A stretch of DNA of 41,661 nt from a bacterium (GTDB lineage Bacteria > Lernaellota > Lernaellaia > JACKCT01): contig JAIOHV010000184.1 of NCBI GenBank assembly GCA_019912885.1, forward strand, positions 1 through 41,661, given 5' to 3'. Every line of letters starts with the position of its first letter. The stretch's first letter is position 1. The notes beneath the pieces were generated by a model that saw only the letters and a list, made by a program, of their open reading frames with translations, was not told where the DNA came from and searched no databases. The position numbers and the translations under genes were made by a program. This document shows, piece after piece, positions 1 to 9,600 of this stretch.

Positions 1-353
1 GTTTCGACGTCTTCGAGCTGTTTTGCGCCTATCACCTCGGCATCACCGCCGAGGGCGGGTATCGCCAGCAGAATATCCATGACCTGGCGCGCCGCTTTCA
101 GTGCTCCCCCGCCGAATTGAAGCAGGCGCTCATGGACAATCACATCGACGCGGACACCCTGCTCAACTCCGATTTCGACCTGGCCATGGCGCAGATCGAC
201 ATTCAGGTGGCGCCGGAGGGCGTCGACAAGCGCGAGCTTGCGCGGCCGTGGTTTGAGGAATTCATGCAGAGCCACCCGAATGCCCGGGACTGGCAAAAGG
301 AACTCGCGGAGGACGCCAAGGAAAACGCGCGCGTCTTCGGTGACGATTCGTAA
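1..353 (+). CDS. C-terminal part of an unknown protein (5' truncated by window edge)
   Basis: The frame is open from base 3 to the TAA at 351-353, so about 116 residues of a longer protein are visible. The first residues read FDVFELFCAYHLGI. A stretch around residues 27-45 (NIHDLARRFQCSPAELKQAL) has the spacing of a helix-turn-helix or a short helical hairpin. The rest is acidic and helical, with DWQKELAEDAKENARVFGDDS at the end. There is no membrane segment and no recognisable catalytic motif. I do not recognise the family, and the DNA-binding idea is only an impression from the helix pattern. An internal TTG at 117 could be mistaken for a start, but coding potential continues upstream to the edge. 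Confidence 0.6.
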   Translation, partial: FDVFELFCAYHLGITAEGGYRQQNIHDLARRFQCSPAELKQALMDNHIDADTLLNSDFDLAMAQIDIQVAPEGVDKRELARPWFEEFMQSHPNARDWQKELAEDAKENARVFGDDS

Positions 354-423
354 GCCGCGGATTTCGCGTCCGGCACCGGCGCGCCCCCATCGATTTTCGC
401 GAGGCGGGCCGGTGTGCGCGCGG

Positions 424-1146
424 CTATTCCTCGGATTCGCTTGACGCGGTTCCGGCGGCTTCGGCGCCCGACGATTCGTTGGCGCCTTCGCCCGCGCTTT
501 CCTCGTCGCCGGCGTCATCCGCGGACGCGCTGACCGCGCGCGGTTCGGGAAGGTCGACCGGATTTTCCTTCAGCGTTGCGTTGAAGATCAGTTCCCAAAG
601 GTTGTTCTCGCCGACGGGCGATTCCGCCAGCGCCACCTTGTGCGCCTGAACGAGAAGGTTTCCGGCGAGCACCGCGCGGTATTCGCGCTTGAAGCCGCGT
701 TTTCTGGCCAGCAAAACCTTGAATCGGCGCGCGACCTCGTCGACGAATTCGTCGGTCAGGAAGTCGGGCAGGATCCCGGTGCGCGTGTCTTTCCAGAAGG
801 GTTCGAAATCCTCGCCGTAAGCGGTGATGTCCTCCCGCGCTTCAAACAGGTCCTTCAGCGCCGCGTTGGCTTCCGGATCCTCCAAGTCGATCTTGTCGTA
901 GATGGCCTTGGCGTCAAACCGCAGCGATTTCAGCGACTCCTCCTCGCCGAACATCTCCGCGAGCACGCGCACGTTCTTGATGAAGTTCTGCACGCTGCCG
1001 AATTCGCCCAGCATCTGGTGCTGAATCGTGTTCTCGGTCATCACACCCGAGGTGTGCGTCTTGTGGCGAACAATATCCTTCGAACGTTTTTTCATGAGGC
1101 GTTTTTGACGCGCCGATTCGGACTTCGCGGTCTTGCCCTTGCCCAT
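424..1146 (-). CDS. Unknown 240-residue protein with basic head and acidic tail
   Basis: The protein begins with a Lys/Arg-rich segment (MGKGKTAKSESARQKRLMKK). The central part, about residues 45-195, looks helical (FGSVQNFIKNVRVLAEMFGEEESL; LARKRGFKREYRAVLAGNLLVQAHKVAL). It ends in a low-complexity Ala/Glu/Ser tail (about residues 203-240). No signal peptide or membrane segment is visible, so it is probably cytoplasmic. The head could bind nucleic acid, which is an inference from charge only. The start is supported by GGAG about 9 bases upstream and by a consensus-like promoter at 1183-1212. It converges with the partial gene upstream. I do not recognise the family. Confidence 0.7.
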   Translation of the reverse strand: MGKGKTAKSESARQKRLMKKRSKDIVRHKTHTSGVMTENTIQHQMLGEFGSVQNFIKNVRVLAEMFGEEESLKSLRFDAKAIYDKIDLEDPEANAALKDLFEAREDITAYGEDFEPFWKDTRTGILPDFLTDEFVDEVARRFKVLLARKRGFKREYRAVLAGNLLVQAHKVALAESPVGENNLWELIFNATLKENPVDLPEPRAVSASADDAGDEESAGEGANESSGAEAAGTASSESEE

Positions 1147-1182
1147 ACAGGTACTCCGGGGTGGCGGGATGAGGGGATTTGG

Positions 1183-1212
1183 TTAATACCAGCAGCCCAT
1201 CCGCGGTGTCAA
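1183..1212 (-). promoter_or_regulatory. Sigma-70-type promoter for the 424-1146 gene
   Basis: On the minus strand a perfect TTGACA (1207-1212) is followed after 18 bases by TATTAA (1183-1188). The start codon lies about 37 bases further on, with GGAG between. Assigned by eye. Confidence 0.5.
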
Positions 1213-1330
1213 AGCCAATATAGCGCGGCCCGGCGGGGCTCGCCATTAAAAAGTTTCCTTGATTTTGCGAAAAAAAAACGTCACGAAGACGGTGATGGCG
1301 CGCAACAGGGGGCCGGCGCGCGGAGGATGC

Positions 1331-2191
1331 ATGACAAAAACGCGAAACGAAATTTCCTTTGTCGTCCTTGTCGCGATCGCGATGTTTGCGGCGGTTTTCG
1401 CGACGGCGACGTGCGGCGACGACGATGACGACGACGCAACGGTCGGCGGCAAACCGCCGGGTTCGGGCAGCGGAAGCGGCGGCGGCGGCGACGACGATAC
1501 GGCCGACGACGACACCGCGGATGACGATGACGACGACGGGATTTTCGTTGCGATCATCCACAATTTCGAGACGTCGACCGCCGAGACCTGGGGTTCGATC
1601 CTCGGCAGCTACGGGTTCAACTGGATCACCGTGAACGAACCGGACGCACCCGCGACCGATTTTGAAGGCGTGGATGTGATCCTCATCGATCCCGATACGG
1701 AGTGGTTCGTCGCCTCGGATTCGCAGGCGGTGGCGGATTCCTTTCTGCCGATCCTCGGCATCGGCCCGGGCGGTTACAAGTTTTTCGAAAACATCGGGCT
1801 GTCGGCGAACTGGTCGAACACGCATACCTTCACCTATTTCGGCCAGGTCGGCTTCGTGACCCAAAATACCGCGCATCAGGTGTTCCGCGATCCGTTTGAA
1901 TTCGGCTATTCGGATGGCGATCACATGGACGTGGCGGTCGACAACGGCCGGACCGACCTTTACGCGATCGACCTTGCGCTGGCGGGCGGGCTTGTCGTTA
2001 TCGGAACGCTCGACGGCGACGCGACCCGCGCCGCGGTGGCGATCGAATCGTCGCGCTACATGGCCTGGGGATTCGATATCAATCCGGACGACGTGTCCGT
2101 GAACGGCGGCCAGTTCCTGGTCAATTGCCTGGACTATCTGTCGGGGTTCGCGAAGGCGGCACGTGGGCCGCGCGAGCCGCGCGAGCCTTGA
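1331..2191 (+). CDS. Secreted Asp-tether lipoprotein, Rossmann-like domain (function unknown)
   Basis: Start chosen at ATG 1331 because GGAGG sits at 1322-1326 and the N-terminus is then a good export signal (MTKTRNEISFVVLVAIAMFAAVFATATC), ending at a cysteine followed by G and six Asp. Residues about 35-75 are Gly/Asp/Thr low complexity (DDDTADDDTADDDDDD). The rest (VAIIHNFETSTAETWGSILGSYGF; VDVILIDPDTEW; ILGIGPGGYKFFENIGL; YMAWGFDINPDDV) alternates strands and helices like a class-I glutamine-amidotransferase/ThuA-type fold, but I see no catalytic Cys-His pair, so that is only a fold guess. Its last 71 bases overlap the 3' end of the convergent gene 2121-3269. Confidence 0.75.
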   Translation: MTKTRNEISFVVLVAIAMFAAVFATATCGDDDDDDATVGGKPPGSGSGSGGGGDDDTADDDTADDDDDDGIFVAIIHNFETSTAETWGSILGSYGFNWITVNEPDAPATDFEGVDVILIDPDTEWFVASDSQAVADSFLPILGIGPGGYKFFENIGLSANWSNTHTFTYFGQVGFVTQNTAHQVFRDPFEFGYSDGDHMDVAVDNGRTDLYAIDLALAGGLVVIGTLDGDATRAAVAIESSRYMAWGFDINPDDVSVNGGQFLVNCLDYLSGFAKAARGPREPREP

Positions 2192-3269
2192 TGAGCGCCT
2201 CCACGCGCGCTCGCTCCTCGGCCGGCGGGTCGCCCGACAGGTAGGTCTCCCCGTAAACGCGCATGAGATTCGCGTCGCCGCTCGCAAACGCCGCATCGAC
2301 AAGCGGGTGCGTCATCTCGAGCCAGTCCGCGCCGGAGCGGCGGCGAAACGCAAGGAACGCTTCGCGCGACTGCGTGTCGCGGCCAAGACCGCGCAGCGCG
2401 AGCGCGTGCGAAAGCGAAAACAACGAAAAACCGAGAGCCTTGTCGGCCGCGTCCGCCGCCGCGAGCGCCTCGTCGTAGCGCCCGAGGGCGATCAGCAGGT
2501 TCACGCGGGCGATCTCGACGTGCGGCCTGGGGCCGTCCTTCGCGTAGGCGTCGAATGCGCGGATCGCTTCGCCGTCCTTGCCTTCAAGATACGCCGTGAC
2601 CGCACGCGCGAAATTCACCGCGCGCCTTGTGCTCGTCTTTTCCGCTTCGTCGATGACGCGGCGCGCGGCGTCGATCTGCGCAGGGTCGTAAACGCCGCGC
2701 GGGCGAAGGAATTGAGCGGGAGCGGAAGGCTGCGCCAGCATCTGCGCGGCTTGCGCGCCGAAAACGTCCGCGGCGGCGACGAGCGTTCCCGCGATGTCGC
2801 GCGCGGCCAATTCGTCGAGCGCGAACGCGGCGGAGGCTTTTGCCCACGCCCCGGTCGCGTTTTTGATCTTGCCGGGCGAATCGAACGTGCGCCCGCCGGT
2901 CACCGTGGCGCCGATCCCGCCGTCGTGCAGATAGACGCTGTGCGTCACAAGGCCGTCCGCCTCGGAGTGGACGCTGTACACGATGCGGCCGGCCTCGTGG
3001 ACCTCGAGCGCCTTGGCGATCGTCGCGGGATTGCCGCTGGCCAGCGAAAAGAGAACGACCTGCGCGAGCTCCTTCTGGCGCTCGCCGGCAAGGCGCGTCG
3101 CTTGCGCGCCCTCGCAAAGACCGGTCTCGATTTCGACGGCGCGATTTTCGGCGAGCACCGCGGGTTCGCCATCCACGACGACGCACAGGGTCGTCGCGGT
3201 GGCCGGCGCCGCGAAGGCGAAAGCCGCTGTGAGTGAGACGGCGAAAAATCCTGAAACGGCCGGACGCAT
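2121..3269 (-). CDS. Exported protein with TPR-like helical repeats
   Basis: Start chosen at ATG 3269. The longer open frame to 3401 lacks an export signal and overlaps the promoter, whereas MRPAVSGFFAVSLTAAFAFAAPATA is a clean Sec signal with an AxA-like cleavage site. The mature protein is about 360 residues. The C-terminal half (from about residue 195) has paired helices with TPR character: ARAVTAYLEGKDGEAIRAFDAY, VNLLIALGRYDEALAAADAADK, SHALALRGLGRDTQSREAFLAF. It is probably periplasmic and the substrate is unknown. A promoter (TTGCGC, 17 bases, GATAAA) lies so close that the transcript may start at the ATG. It overlaps the opposite gene 1331-2191 by 71 bases at the 3' end. Confidence 0.75.
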   Translation of the reverse strand: MRPAVSGFFAVSLTAAFAFAAPATATTLCVVVDGEPAVLAENRAVEIETGLCEGAQATRLAGERQKELAQVVLFSLASGNPATIAKALEVHEAGRIVYSVHSEADGLVTHSVYLHDGGIGATVTGGRTFDSPGKIKNATGAWAKASAAFALDELAARDIAGTLVAAADVFGAQAAQMLAQPSAPAQFLRPRGVYDPAQIDAARRVIDEAEKTSTRRAVNFARAVTAYLEGKDGEAIRAFDAYAKDGPRPHVEIARVNLLIALGRYDEALAAADAADKALGFSLFSLSHALALRGLGRDTQSREAFLAFRRRSGADWLEMTHPLVDAAFASGDANLMRVYGETYLSGDPPAEERARVEALIKARAARAAHVPPSRTPTDSPGN

Positions 3270-3275
3270 CGCGCG

Positions 3276-3304
3276 TTTATCCGGCCAAATTGTCGATTGC
3301 GCAA
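3276..3304 (-). promoter_or_regulatory. Promoter giving a probable leaderless transcript of the 2121-3269 gene
   Basis: On the minus strand TTGCGC (3299-3304), a 17-base spacer, then GATAAA (3276-3281). Only six bases separate the -10 box from ATG 3269, so the expected transcription start falls on or next to the start codon. No Shine-Dalgarno is possible in that space. Confidence 0.45.
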
Positions 3305-3380
3305 GCCGCCGGGCGCGGCGCTTGAAACGTCGCGCCGATTCGCGCAAATTGCGTCGCGATTCGTTTCGAAAAGGATTCGT

Positions 3381-3698
3381 ATGCGCCGGGTTTCGCTCCA
3401 CGTTCTCGTCCTTGCCGCGGCGGCCATGCTCTTTTCGTTCGCGCTTTCGTGCGAGTCCGGTTCAAGCGGCGGCGGCTCGTCGGTCGCCGAAGACGATGAC
3501 GACGACGACCCGTCCGACGAGGATCGCGCCGCGGTGTTTTGCGACATGATCGAGGCGTGCGGATTCGCCGACGACCTCGCGATCGACGAGTGCGTTTCGT
3601 ATGCGGACGAGATGTCGGAGTGGCTATTGAACTGCGCCGTGCGTTCGAAGGGCTGCCGCGATCTGGCGGAGTGCTTCAACCTGCCGGAAGGCGTCTGA
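3381..3698 (+). CDS. Small Cys-rich Asp-tether lipoprotein
   Basis: A 105-residue protein. Start at ATG 3381 with AAGGA at 3371-3375. The export signal is MRRVSLHVLVLAAAAMLFSF, with a lipobox-like ALSC about residue 24. A Ser/Gly stretch and an Asp run (EDDDDDDPSDED) follow. The mature domain of about 60 residues has five cysteines (CDMIEACGF, DECVSYAD, NCAVRSKGCRDLAECF), which suggests a disulfide-stabilised helical module exported to the outer membrane or periplasm. I do not recognise the family. The gene is divergent from the TPR-like gene, and the intergenic gap is about 110 bases. Confidence 0.7.
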   Translation: MRRVSLHVLVLAAAAMLFSFALSCESGSSGGGSSVAEDDDDDDPSDEDRAAVFCDMIEACGFADDLAIDECVSYADEMSEWLLNCAVRSKGCRDLAECFNLPEGV

Positions 3699-3730
3699 AT
3701 TCGCGGCGGCGCGCCACATTCATATTTTTG

Positions 3731-3759
3731 TTGTAATCCTTACGAAGTTCGCGTAAAAT
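3731..3759 (+). promoter_or_regulatory. Promoter for the 3788 lipoprotein gene
   Basis: TTGTAA (3731-3736), a 17-base spacer, and TAAAAT (3754-3759), inside an AT-rich island between GC-rich genes. The predicted start is near 3766, leaving a leader of about 22 bases that contains GGGGTGG before ATG 3788. Confidence 0.5.
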
Positions 3760-3787
3760 TTGATAATTGAAATTCGGGGTGGCGGTC

Positions 3788-6169
3788 ATGAGGGGATCGC
3801 TCACATCGTGGCGGATGTATCGCGCGCAAATATCCGCGGTACTTGGCCTTCTTCTCCTTTCCTTCCTTTTCGCCTTGCCCGGCTGCACGTGCGGCGGCGG
3901 CGATTCCGACTCCGGAAACACAACAATTGACGACGACGACACGGGTCCGCCCGACGACGACGCGGACGATGACGACTCGGCAATAGACGACGACGCGGGG
4001 GATGATGATTCGTCGGTTGACGATGATTCGGATGACGATCTCGACGACGATTCGGACGATGACGCGGACGACGACACGGAACCTCCATTTTGCGCCAAGG
4101 GCTTTCTGACACCGGAAGGCGCGTGCATCACGCAGATCGCAGGCGGCGCGCCGGGGCACAACGGCACGTCCATCGGCATCGCGCCGGACGGCACGACGTA
4201 CGTCGCCGCCGCGAAGGGCCGCGAGATCATGGTGTACGCGAAGGCCCAGGGCGCGAACACCTGGGCGAGCCAGTTCGTGGACCACATGGGCGCCGCCCCG
4301 GAAATGGCGATCGATGAGGACGGGTACCTTCACCTCGTTTATACGGACCTCTGGAACTGGGCCGTCAAATACGCGACGAACGCATTCGGGAAATGGGAGA
4401 TCGAGACGATCGGCGACGCGGGAATGCGTTGGCCGTTCGAGCTCCCCAATCCCGGCTCCGCCCAGGCGTTTATCGCGCTCGACGCCGACGGCGCCGTCCA
4501 CGTCACGTATACGCGCCTGGGATATGGTTTCACGGGGTTTGATCTCTGGGTCGGCCGGGTCCGGTATGTCACGAACGCGAGCGGGCATTGGACGGATGAG
4601 CTTGCCTGGGGCCCGCCCACGGGCGACTTTTGCGGGACGAGCCTCGCGGTCGACGGCTCGGGCAACGTCTTTATCGGAATCGCCTACATCGCCGCCGGCG
4701 CCTCGTCCGGGTATTCCGCCATCATCGGCAATCGAACGGGAGCGTGGGTCCTCGAGAAATACATTCCGAGGGGTTTCCAGGTATTGCTGGCGACGGATCC
4801 GGGAGGGTTCGTTCACGCCGCCTGGTACGTTTCCTCTAGCTTCGTCGATGTGGACACGCGATACGCAACAAATCAGTCGGGTCTATGGGTCATCGATTCG
4901 AGCTTCAATTTACCGGGTTCGTACAGCTACGTCATGGACCTCGTCGTGGACGATCAAGGCGGCGTGCATATCGTAACGCTACGGTCGAGCGGGAAAGATA
5001 TATATTATCACGACAATCTCGAAGGCTCGTGGCAGACAGGTATAATTCCTGCCGGTGTTAACGGCATCGATTACTTATCGTTAGCGGTGAGCGGAACGGA
5101 TTTTCGCATCGCATACTTCGACGGCGATTATCCGATCTTAAAAATCTTAATCTCTGATGACGGCCAAAATATTATGGAACATGCCGACAGCGAAAGCCCC
5201 GCTGAATGGCCGCGGATCGCAATCGGCGCCGACGGTTCGGTGCATATTTTTTACGAACAGGATTCGGTCGTAAAGCATCTCGATGTGAACGCCGGCAGGT
5301 CGCCAATTTCGATGGGCAATATTCTGCTATCGCAAAGGCCAGCCGCGGTTCTATCTTCCGGAACATTGGTCCTGGTTGGCGAGGACCTCGACGACGGGGT
5401 AACGAAGCTTTACGAGTACCAAGCCGCCCAATGGACGGCGGGAGAACCGCTCATCGTCGAAGGCGAAACCATGACAGGCGACCCGATGCTGGATGTCGAT
5501 GCGAACGATGCAATTCATCTGGCGTTTGCTGACGACGAGCAAGGGCTCGTTTACGTAACGAATAAAGGCGATCAATGGACAAAGGCCGTCCCGGGCCGTT
5601 TTGGTTTATTTTACCAATTGAAAATCGATGTTTTCGACAATATTCATTTCGCGTATGGTGGATCCGATTATGTGTTAAAATACACTCGTTACACGGGAAG
5701 CAAATGGGAAAACGAACAAATTATCGATACAGAAGTGAATATTGGCGGGACGGCTGGCGCCAAATATGAAATTGATCAGAGTGGTTTCGCACATGTAGTT
5801 TACAGTCGTATATGGGATTGGTATCCAATTTACGCGACGAATCAATCCGGTCAATGGGAGTTACAAGTAATAGATGCTCGTCTCGATAGCGGCACTAGGC
5901 CGTGTATCGCCCTTGATAGCGAATCGTCAAACAATAATTTGAACGCGTCGGTATATTATGTGCCGCACTGGGATCAGGATCTGATACTCGGCTTACAAAA
6001 GGCTGTGCCAATGGACGGCACATGGCAGATAGCCGATTTCGATTGGTCTATTTTAAGCCCCTATGGTTCGCGACTCGATTGCCGGCGGTCCACACTCGGC
6101 AATGACGTTCTGGCATATAATGCTTTCGCAACGATTTACCTGTCGCAAACTAGAAGGGAGGATATGTGA
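3788..6169 (+). CDS. Large lipoprotein with YATN-x-x-G-x-W repeats
   Basis: Start taken at ATG 3788 (GGGGTGG upstream) rather than the in-frame TTG at 3767. About 793 residues. A signal with LLLLSFLFALPGC gives a clear lipobox near residue 31, followed by a tract of about 65 residues dominated by Asp. The body is a chain of beta-rich modules marked by a motif Y-[AV]-T-N-x-x-[GD]-x-W at about residues 193, 260, 358, 588 and 681, with intervening 'D.DG.VH..Y' strands (LDADGAVHVTYTR, IGADGSVHIFYEQ). This is propeller-like. The protein is probably a surface or outer-membrane lipoprotein; function is unknown. The gene at 38614-40905 is a paralogue. The second half of the gene is markedly AT-rich. 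It is followed after 64 bases by the hydrolase gene at 6234. Confidence 0.8.
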   Translation: MRGSLTSWRMYRAQISAVLGLLLLSFLFALPGCTCGGGDSDSGNTTIDDDDTGPPDDDADDDDSAIDDDAGDDDSSVDDDSDDDLDDDSDDDADDDTEPPFCAKGFLTPEGACITQIAGGAPGHNGTSIGIAPDGTTYVAAAKGREIMVYAKAQGANTWASQFVDHMGAAPEMAIDEDGYLHLVYTDLWNWAVKYATNAFGKWEIETIGDAGMRWPFELPNPGSAQAFIALDADGAVHVTYTRLGYGFTGFDLWVGRVRYVTNASGHWTDELAWGPPTGDFCGTSLAVDGSGNVFIGIAYIAAGASSGYSAIIGNRTGAWVLEKYIPRGFQVLLATDPGGFVHAAWYVSSSFVDVDTRYATNQSGLWVIDSSFNLPGSYSYVMDLVVDDQGGVHIVTLRSSGKDIYYHDNLEGSWQTGIIPAGVNGIDYLSLAVSGTDFRIAYFDGDYPILKILISDDGQNIMEHADSESPAEWPRIAIGADGSVHIFYEQDSVVKHLDVNAGRSPISMGNILLSQRPAAVLSSGTLVLVGEDLDDGVTKLYEYQAAQWTAGEPLIVEGETMTGDPMLDVDANDAIHLAFADDEQGLVYVTNKGDQWTKAVPGRFGLFYQLKIDVFDNIHFAYGGSDYVLKYTRYTGSKWENEQIIDTEVNIGGTAGAKYEIDQSGFAHVVYSRIWDWYPIYATNQSGQWELQVIDARLDSGTRPCIALDSESSNNNLNASVYYVPHWDQDLILGLQKAVPMDGTWQIADFDWSILSPYGSRLDCRRSTLGNDVLAYNAFATIYLSQTRREDM

Positions 6170-6233
6170 CAGACGCATGTGTGAATCGATAGAGAATGAA
6201 TCTTTTGGCGACATAAAAACAGGGGAGGAAATC

Positions 6234-6626
6234 ATGAATTCTCTTGTAAAGTCCATTGCGCTTGCGGTAGTTATCATGATAGCATTTCCGGCGATATCTA
6301 CAGCGACCGTTCCGCCGGCGAATTGGGATAACGCCGACGCGTTCGGCAATCTGACTGGGGGCGACTGGAGCATTAATTGGCAAGGCGGAGACACTTTTTA
6401 TCCGGCTCTCGGACAACAAATCGATCTTTGCCTTGCGATCGTCCAGTTTACTGCTACCGTCGAAGAAAATGGGAGCCTCAACGACAGTGCGCTCATTTAT
6501 GGCTACCTTGCGACGAAGAGGGAAGACAACGTGACGTGTTATAATCCATCCACAGAAAAAGGTTGGATTGATCACTATGCCGTGCAGACCGATCCAGATG
6601 ATTACCTTAAACTCCCGGCCTCCTGA
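6234..6626 (+). CDS. N-terminal fragment of a secreted alpha/beta-hydrolase-like protein (frameshifted)
   Basis: Start at ATG 6234 with GGGGAGG at 6222-6228. The export signal is MNSLVKSIALAVVIMIAFPA followed by ISTAT. The mature part (130 residues in all) reads through DLCLAIVQFTATVEENG and YLATKREDNVTCYNPS to DPDDYLKLPAS, then stops. The natural continuation (PGLLILHGN) is found in the -1 frame from 6611, so this is the 5' piece of the gene completed at 6611-9883. With one extra base near 6613-6616 the joined gene would encode about 1216 residues. As it stands this piece has no catalytic residues. It follows the YATN lipoprotein gene after 64 bases, probably co-transcribed. Confidence 0.65.
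   Translation: MNSLVKSIALAVVIMIAFPAISTATVPPANWDNADAFGNLTGGDWSINWQGGDTFYPALGQQIDLCLAIVQFTATVEENGSLNDSALIYGYLATKREDNVTCYNPSTEKGWIDHYAVQTDPDDYLKLPAS
6606..6626 (+). other. Single-base frameshift site splitting the hydrolase gene
   Basis: Frame 6234 runs to TGA 6624-6626. The downstream frame opens after TAA at 6608-6610, so the switch must lie in 6611-6626. Adding one C to the run at 6614-6616 gives a seamless LKLPGLLILHGN. The bases do not form a correctly phased X-XXY-YYZ slippery heptamer, so an indel or assembly error is likelier than programmed slippage. Confidence 0.7.
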
Positions 6627-6640
6627 TCCTCCACGGCAAC

Positions 6641-9600
6641 ATGACGAATCCATACGGTGCGTCTTTGGCTTCTTCCGCGCTGCACGCGTGGTCGATCGCG
6701 GAATCCGGTGGCGAGGACATCGTGGCGTTCGGCATTTCCGCGCCCGGGCAGGGGGTCGATTGTTACGACGCATCCGACAGTTTGAAGCGAGGGGCGGATG
6801 CGAAATGCCGTTGGGATCAAGACGAGGGTCACTGGATCGCGCCGAAACCGGAATGTTCAATGCTGGTCGGTGTCGGACCAATTCTCCCGGTGGACTGCGG
6901 TGACGCGCAAGGAAATCCCGCGAATCCGTCTCCGGATGACTATTCGTGCGAGGACCAGGAGCAAAATCCGATCTGCTTTGACCAGATCAGCGCCGGCGAC
7001 AGCATGTGGGAATCGCCGACCGAATATACAGAGGGATTTCCGGACGACTTTGACGATTGCGTCGGCGGTACGGTCAATTACGAGCACAGCATGCTCTGGA
7101 ACTTCACGAGCGTCGCCGCCCGCGCGGTCAACCTCTTCGACAAGGTCTTCGACGCGGGCTCGGATGCCGACCTGCACCTGACGAACGGGCAGCTTCAGAC
7201 GATCGGCTACAGCGCGGGCGCGGTGACGGGATTGTTGCTCAACACCTTCGACAACCGTCCCTTGGCGACGATCGCCGTATCGGGCGGCGGCGCGTTGTGG
7301 GACGTGATCAACCAGGGCGGCGCGTGGTGGGGGCACGTTTTGCGCAGCGCAAGTTACGGCGCGACCTACACGCCGGACGACAGCCTGGATTGCGAAGACC
7401 TCGCGAGCAATCCGCAGTCTTTTTCGGCCGCCGACAATCGTGCGTGTTGTACCGGACTCTATCTCGATCCCACGCGGATTGCACAGAGTCCGGATCCGGG
7501 ATTCACGCACCAGAACCCCGTGCTGCTCGTTTCAGGCGCTCTCGACGAGGCCTATCCGGTCGCCGGATATCGCAAAACCATCGAGACGATCGGCACGCAG
7601 GTCGATATCGAAAGGTTCCTGATTGGGGATCTGGATCACGGTTATTTTATAAAAGTTCCGCCGTGGCGCCTCCAAATACCTCCGGGCGGAATTCCCCAAT
7701 GGAACATTGATCCGAACACCTTTGAGGTTTTCGGAAATTTCGATCCATTGAGTCTTCCGTTGTTTCAACTTCAATTCGCGGCGAATCGTTCGAGGAAAAC
7801 GATCGCGGCGTTCTACCAAAGGAAGATCGCGAGCCAGGCGTATTTACCGTCGCCCGACCCCGCTTACAGCGACGTTGACGTGGAAACGACGCAAGCCGGC
7901 GAAACGCTGTACCACCTCCGATCCTGCTATCCGTCAAACCAGTCGCCGGCGCCCATCTCCGTCCGGTGGAACGTTTCCGTCGACGAATTCTGGCATGTCT
8001 TGCCGGCCTGCGGCGGAATTCACGACAATGGCCGGTACATCGTAACAGAGGACGGTACTTCGTCCGCGGGGGAATACGCCTACAACGAAGGATGCTACGA
8101 AAGTGACGCGTATATCGACAAGTGCGTCGATCCGTTGTGGCTGGATACTCGTGACGTTTTTCAGGGAGTGAACCAGGCAATCTCCGGGCAGCCGGCACCG
8201 CCGACGGGCTACACGTGCCGCGATTACACGATCGAATTCGATAACGGGACGACGGCGCCGACGCGCTTTTGGGCCTGGCCGGAATTCCGGTATTTCTTAC
8301 CGCAATCGGGCGGTAAGTTTCAATATTTGGTCACGACTGGTGAATTGATCGAGGCGATGTCCGGCGAAGATCCGCCGCTGGATTCGTGCATCCGGCCCAA
8401 ACCGCAAGACGAGAGCATGGACGAGCAAATCAACAACTTCTTCCTGGCCGGAAACTATTACGACGATCCGCCGGAAGAACCGGACGACTGGATTTCCGGG
8501 TACGTCGTGGAATTCATAACGGACGAGGCGATCGAAGGCGCCGTCGTGGAGGCGGTCAATAACGAAACCGGAGAGTCGTTTGCGACGCCCGTCACCGCGG
8601 AAACCGATGCGCAAGGCGATTTCTACCTGTCCGGAATCCCGGATGGTGTGGGAGTCGTCGGAATCAAAGTATCCTATTCCGGACATTTGGATACGTATAT
8701 ATTCCATCGGGAAACGGGAATGAGCGACTTCGCCTATATCTCCGCACCAGTGGATGTCATCGAGGGATTTGCGGATCAGGTCTCGGTCGATCCGGACCTC
8801 GTCTACAAGGGCGTCATTTTCGGATACACGATCGCCGTCGACGACACGAGCGACGAACCGATCGGATGCGCCGAGATACGCTTCGAAACGAGCCATCCGG
8901 ACGTGTACTACGCGGGACTGGACGGTGAAACGCCGGCCCTGACGACGCTACGCGATCCCGGCGACGACGGGCCGCAGACCGGCGAAGGCACGCACCCGGA
9001 TGTGTCGGGATTTTTCGTGTTCGACGTCGATCCGGGAATGTACCTGGCGTCCGCGTCGATTCCCGGGCACACGATTGACGTGCTCGTCCCCGCCGTTCCC
9101 GCCGGATCGTTGGTGGAGGTCGGGATCGAATATCGCGTCGATTCCGTCTCGACGTCCAACCACACGCCGGGCTGGTGCCCCCTCGACACGGACTTGTCGG
9201 GAACGATCGTCGATCTCTTCCCGAAAGGACTGCTGGAAGGCGTGACCGTGGAGGCGGTAAGCAACGTCGATGGAAGTTCCTTCGATCCGCAGGTTACCGC
9301 CGAGACAGACGCGAACGGGTATTTCGAACTCGAAAATATCCCTGAATCGGCGCGCGAGCGTGTCGCAATCCTGACATCGCTGACCGACTACCTCGACACC
9401 TACACGTACCACGTCTCGACGCGGGACGACGGTGGAGAGTTCTACCTCGTGGGCGAAGACGATATGAGCTTGCTGGCGGGCATCCGCGGCGTAACTCCGG
9501 ACTACGAGAACAAAGGGTTCATGGTCGGTGCCGCGTACTATTTCGACGGGCTGGATTACGAACCCGTTGGATGTGCCGAAGCGATCTTTGACCCGTCGGT

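Noticed and set aside
6606-6616. Programmed -1 frameshift in the hydrolase gene
   Set aside because: CTTAAAC looks like part of a slippery site but is in the wrong phase relative to the upstream frame, and no downstream stem-loop is obvious. A simple indel in the C run fits better.
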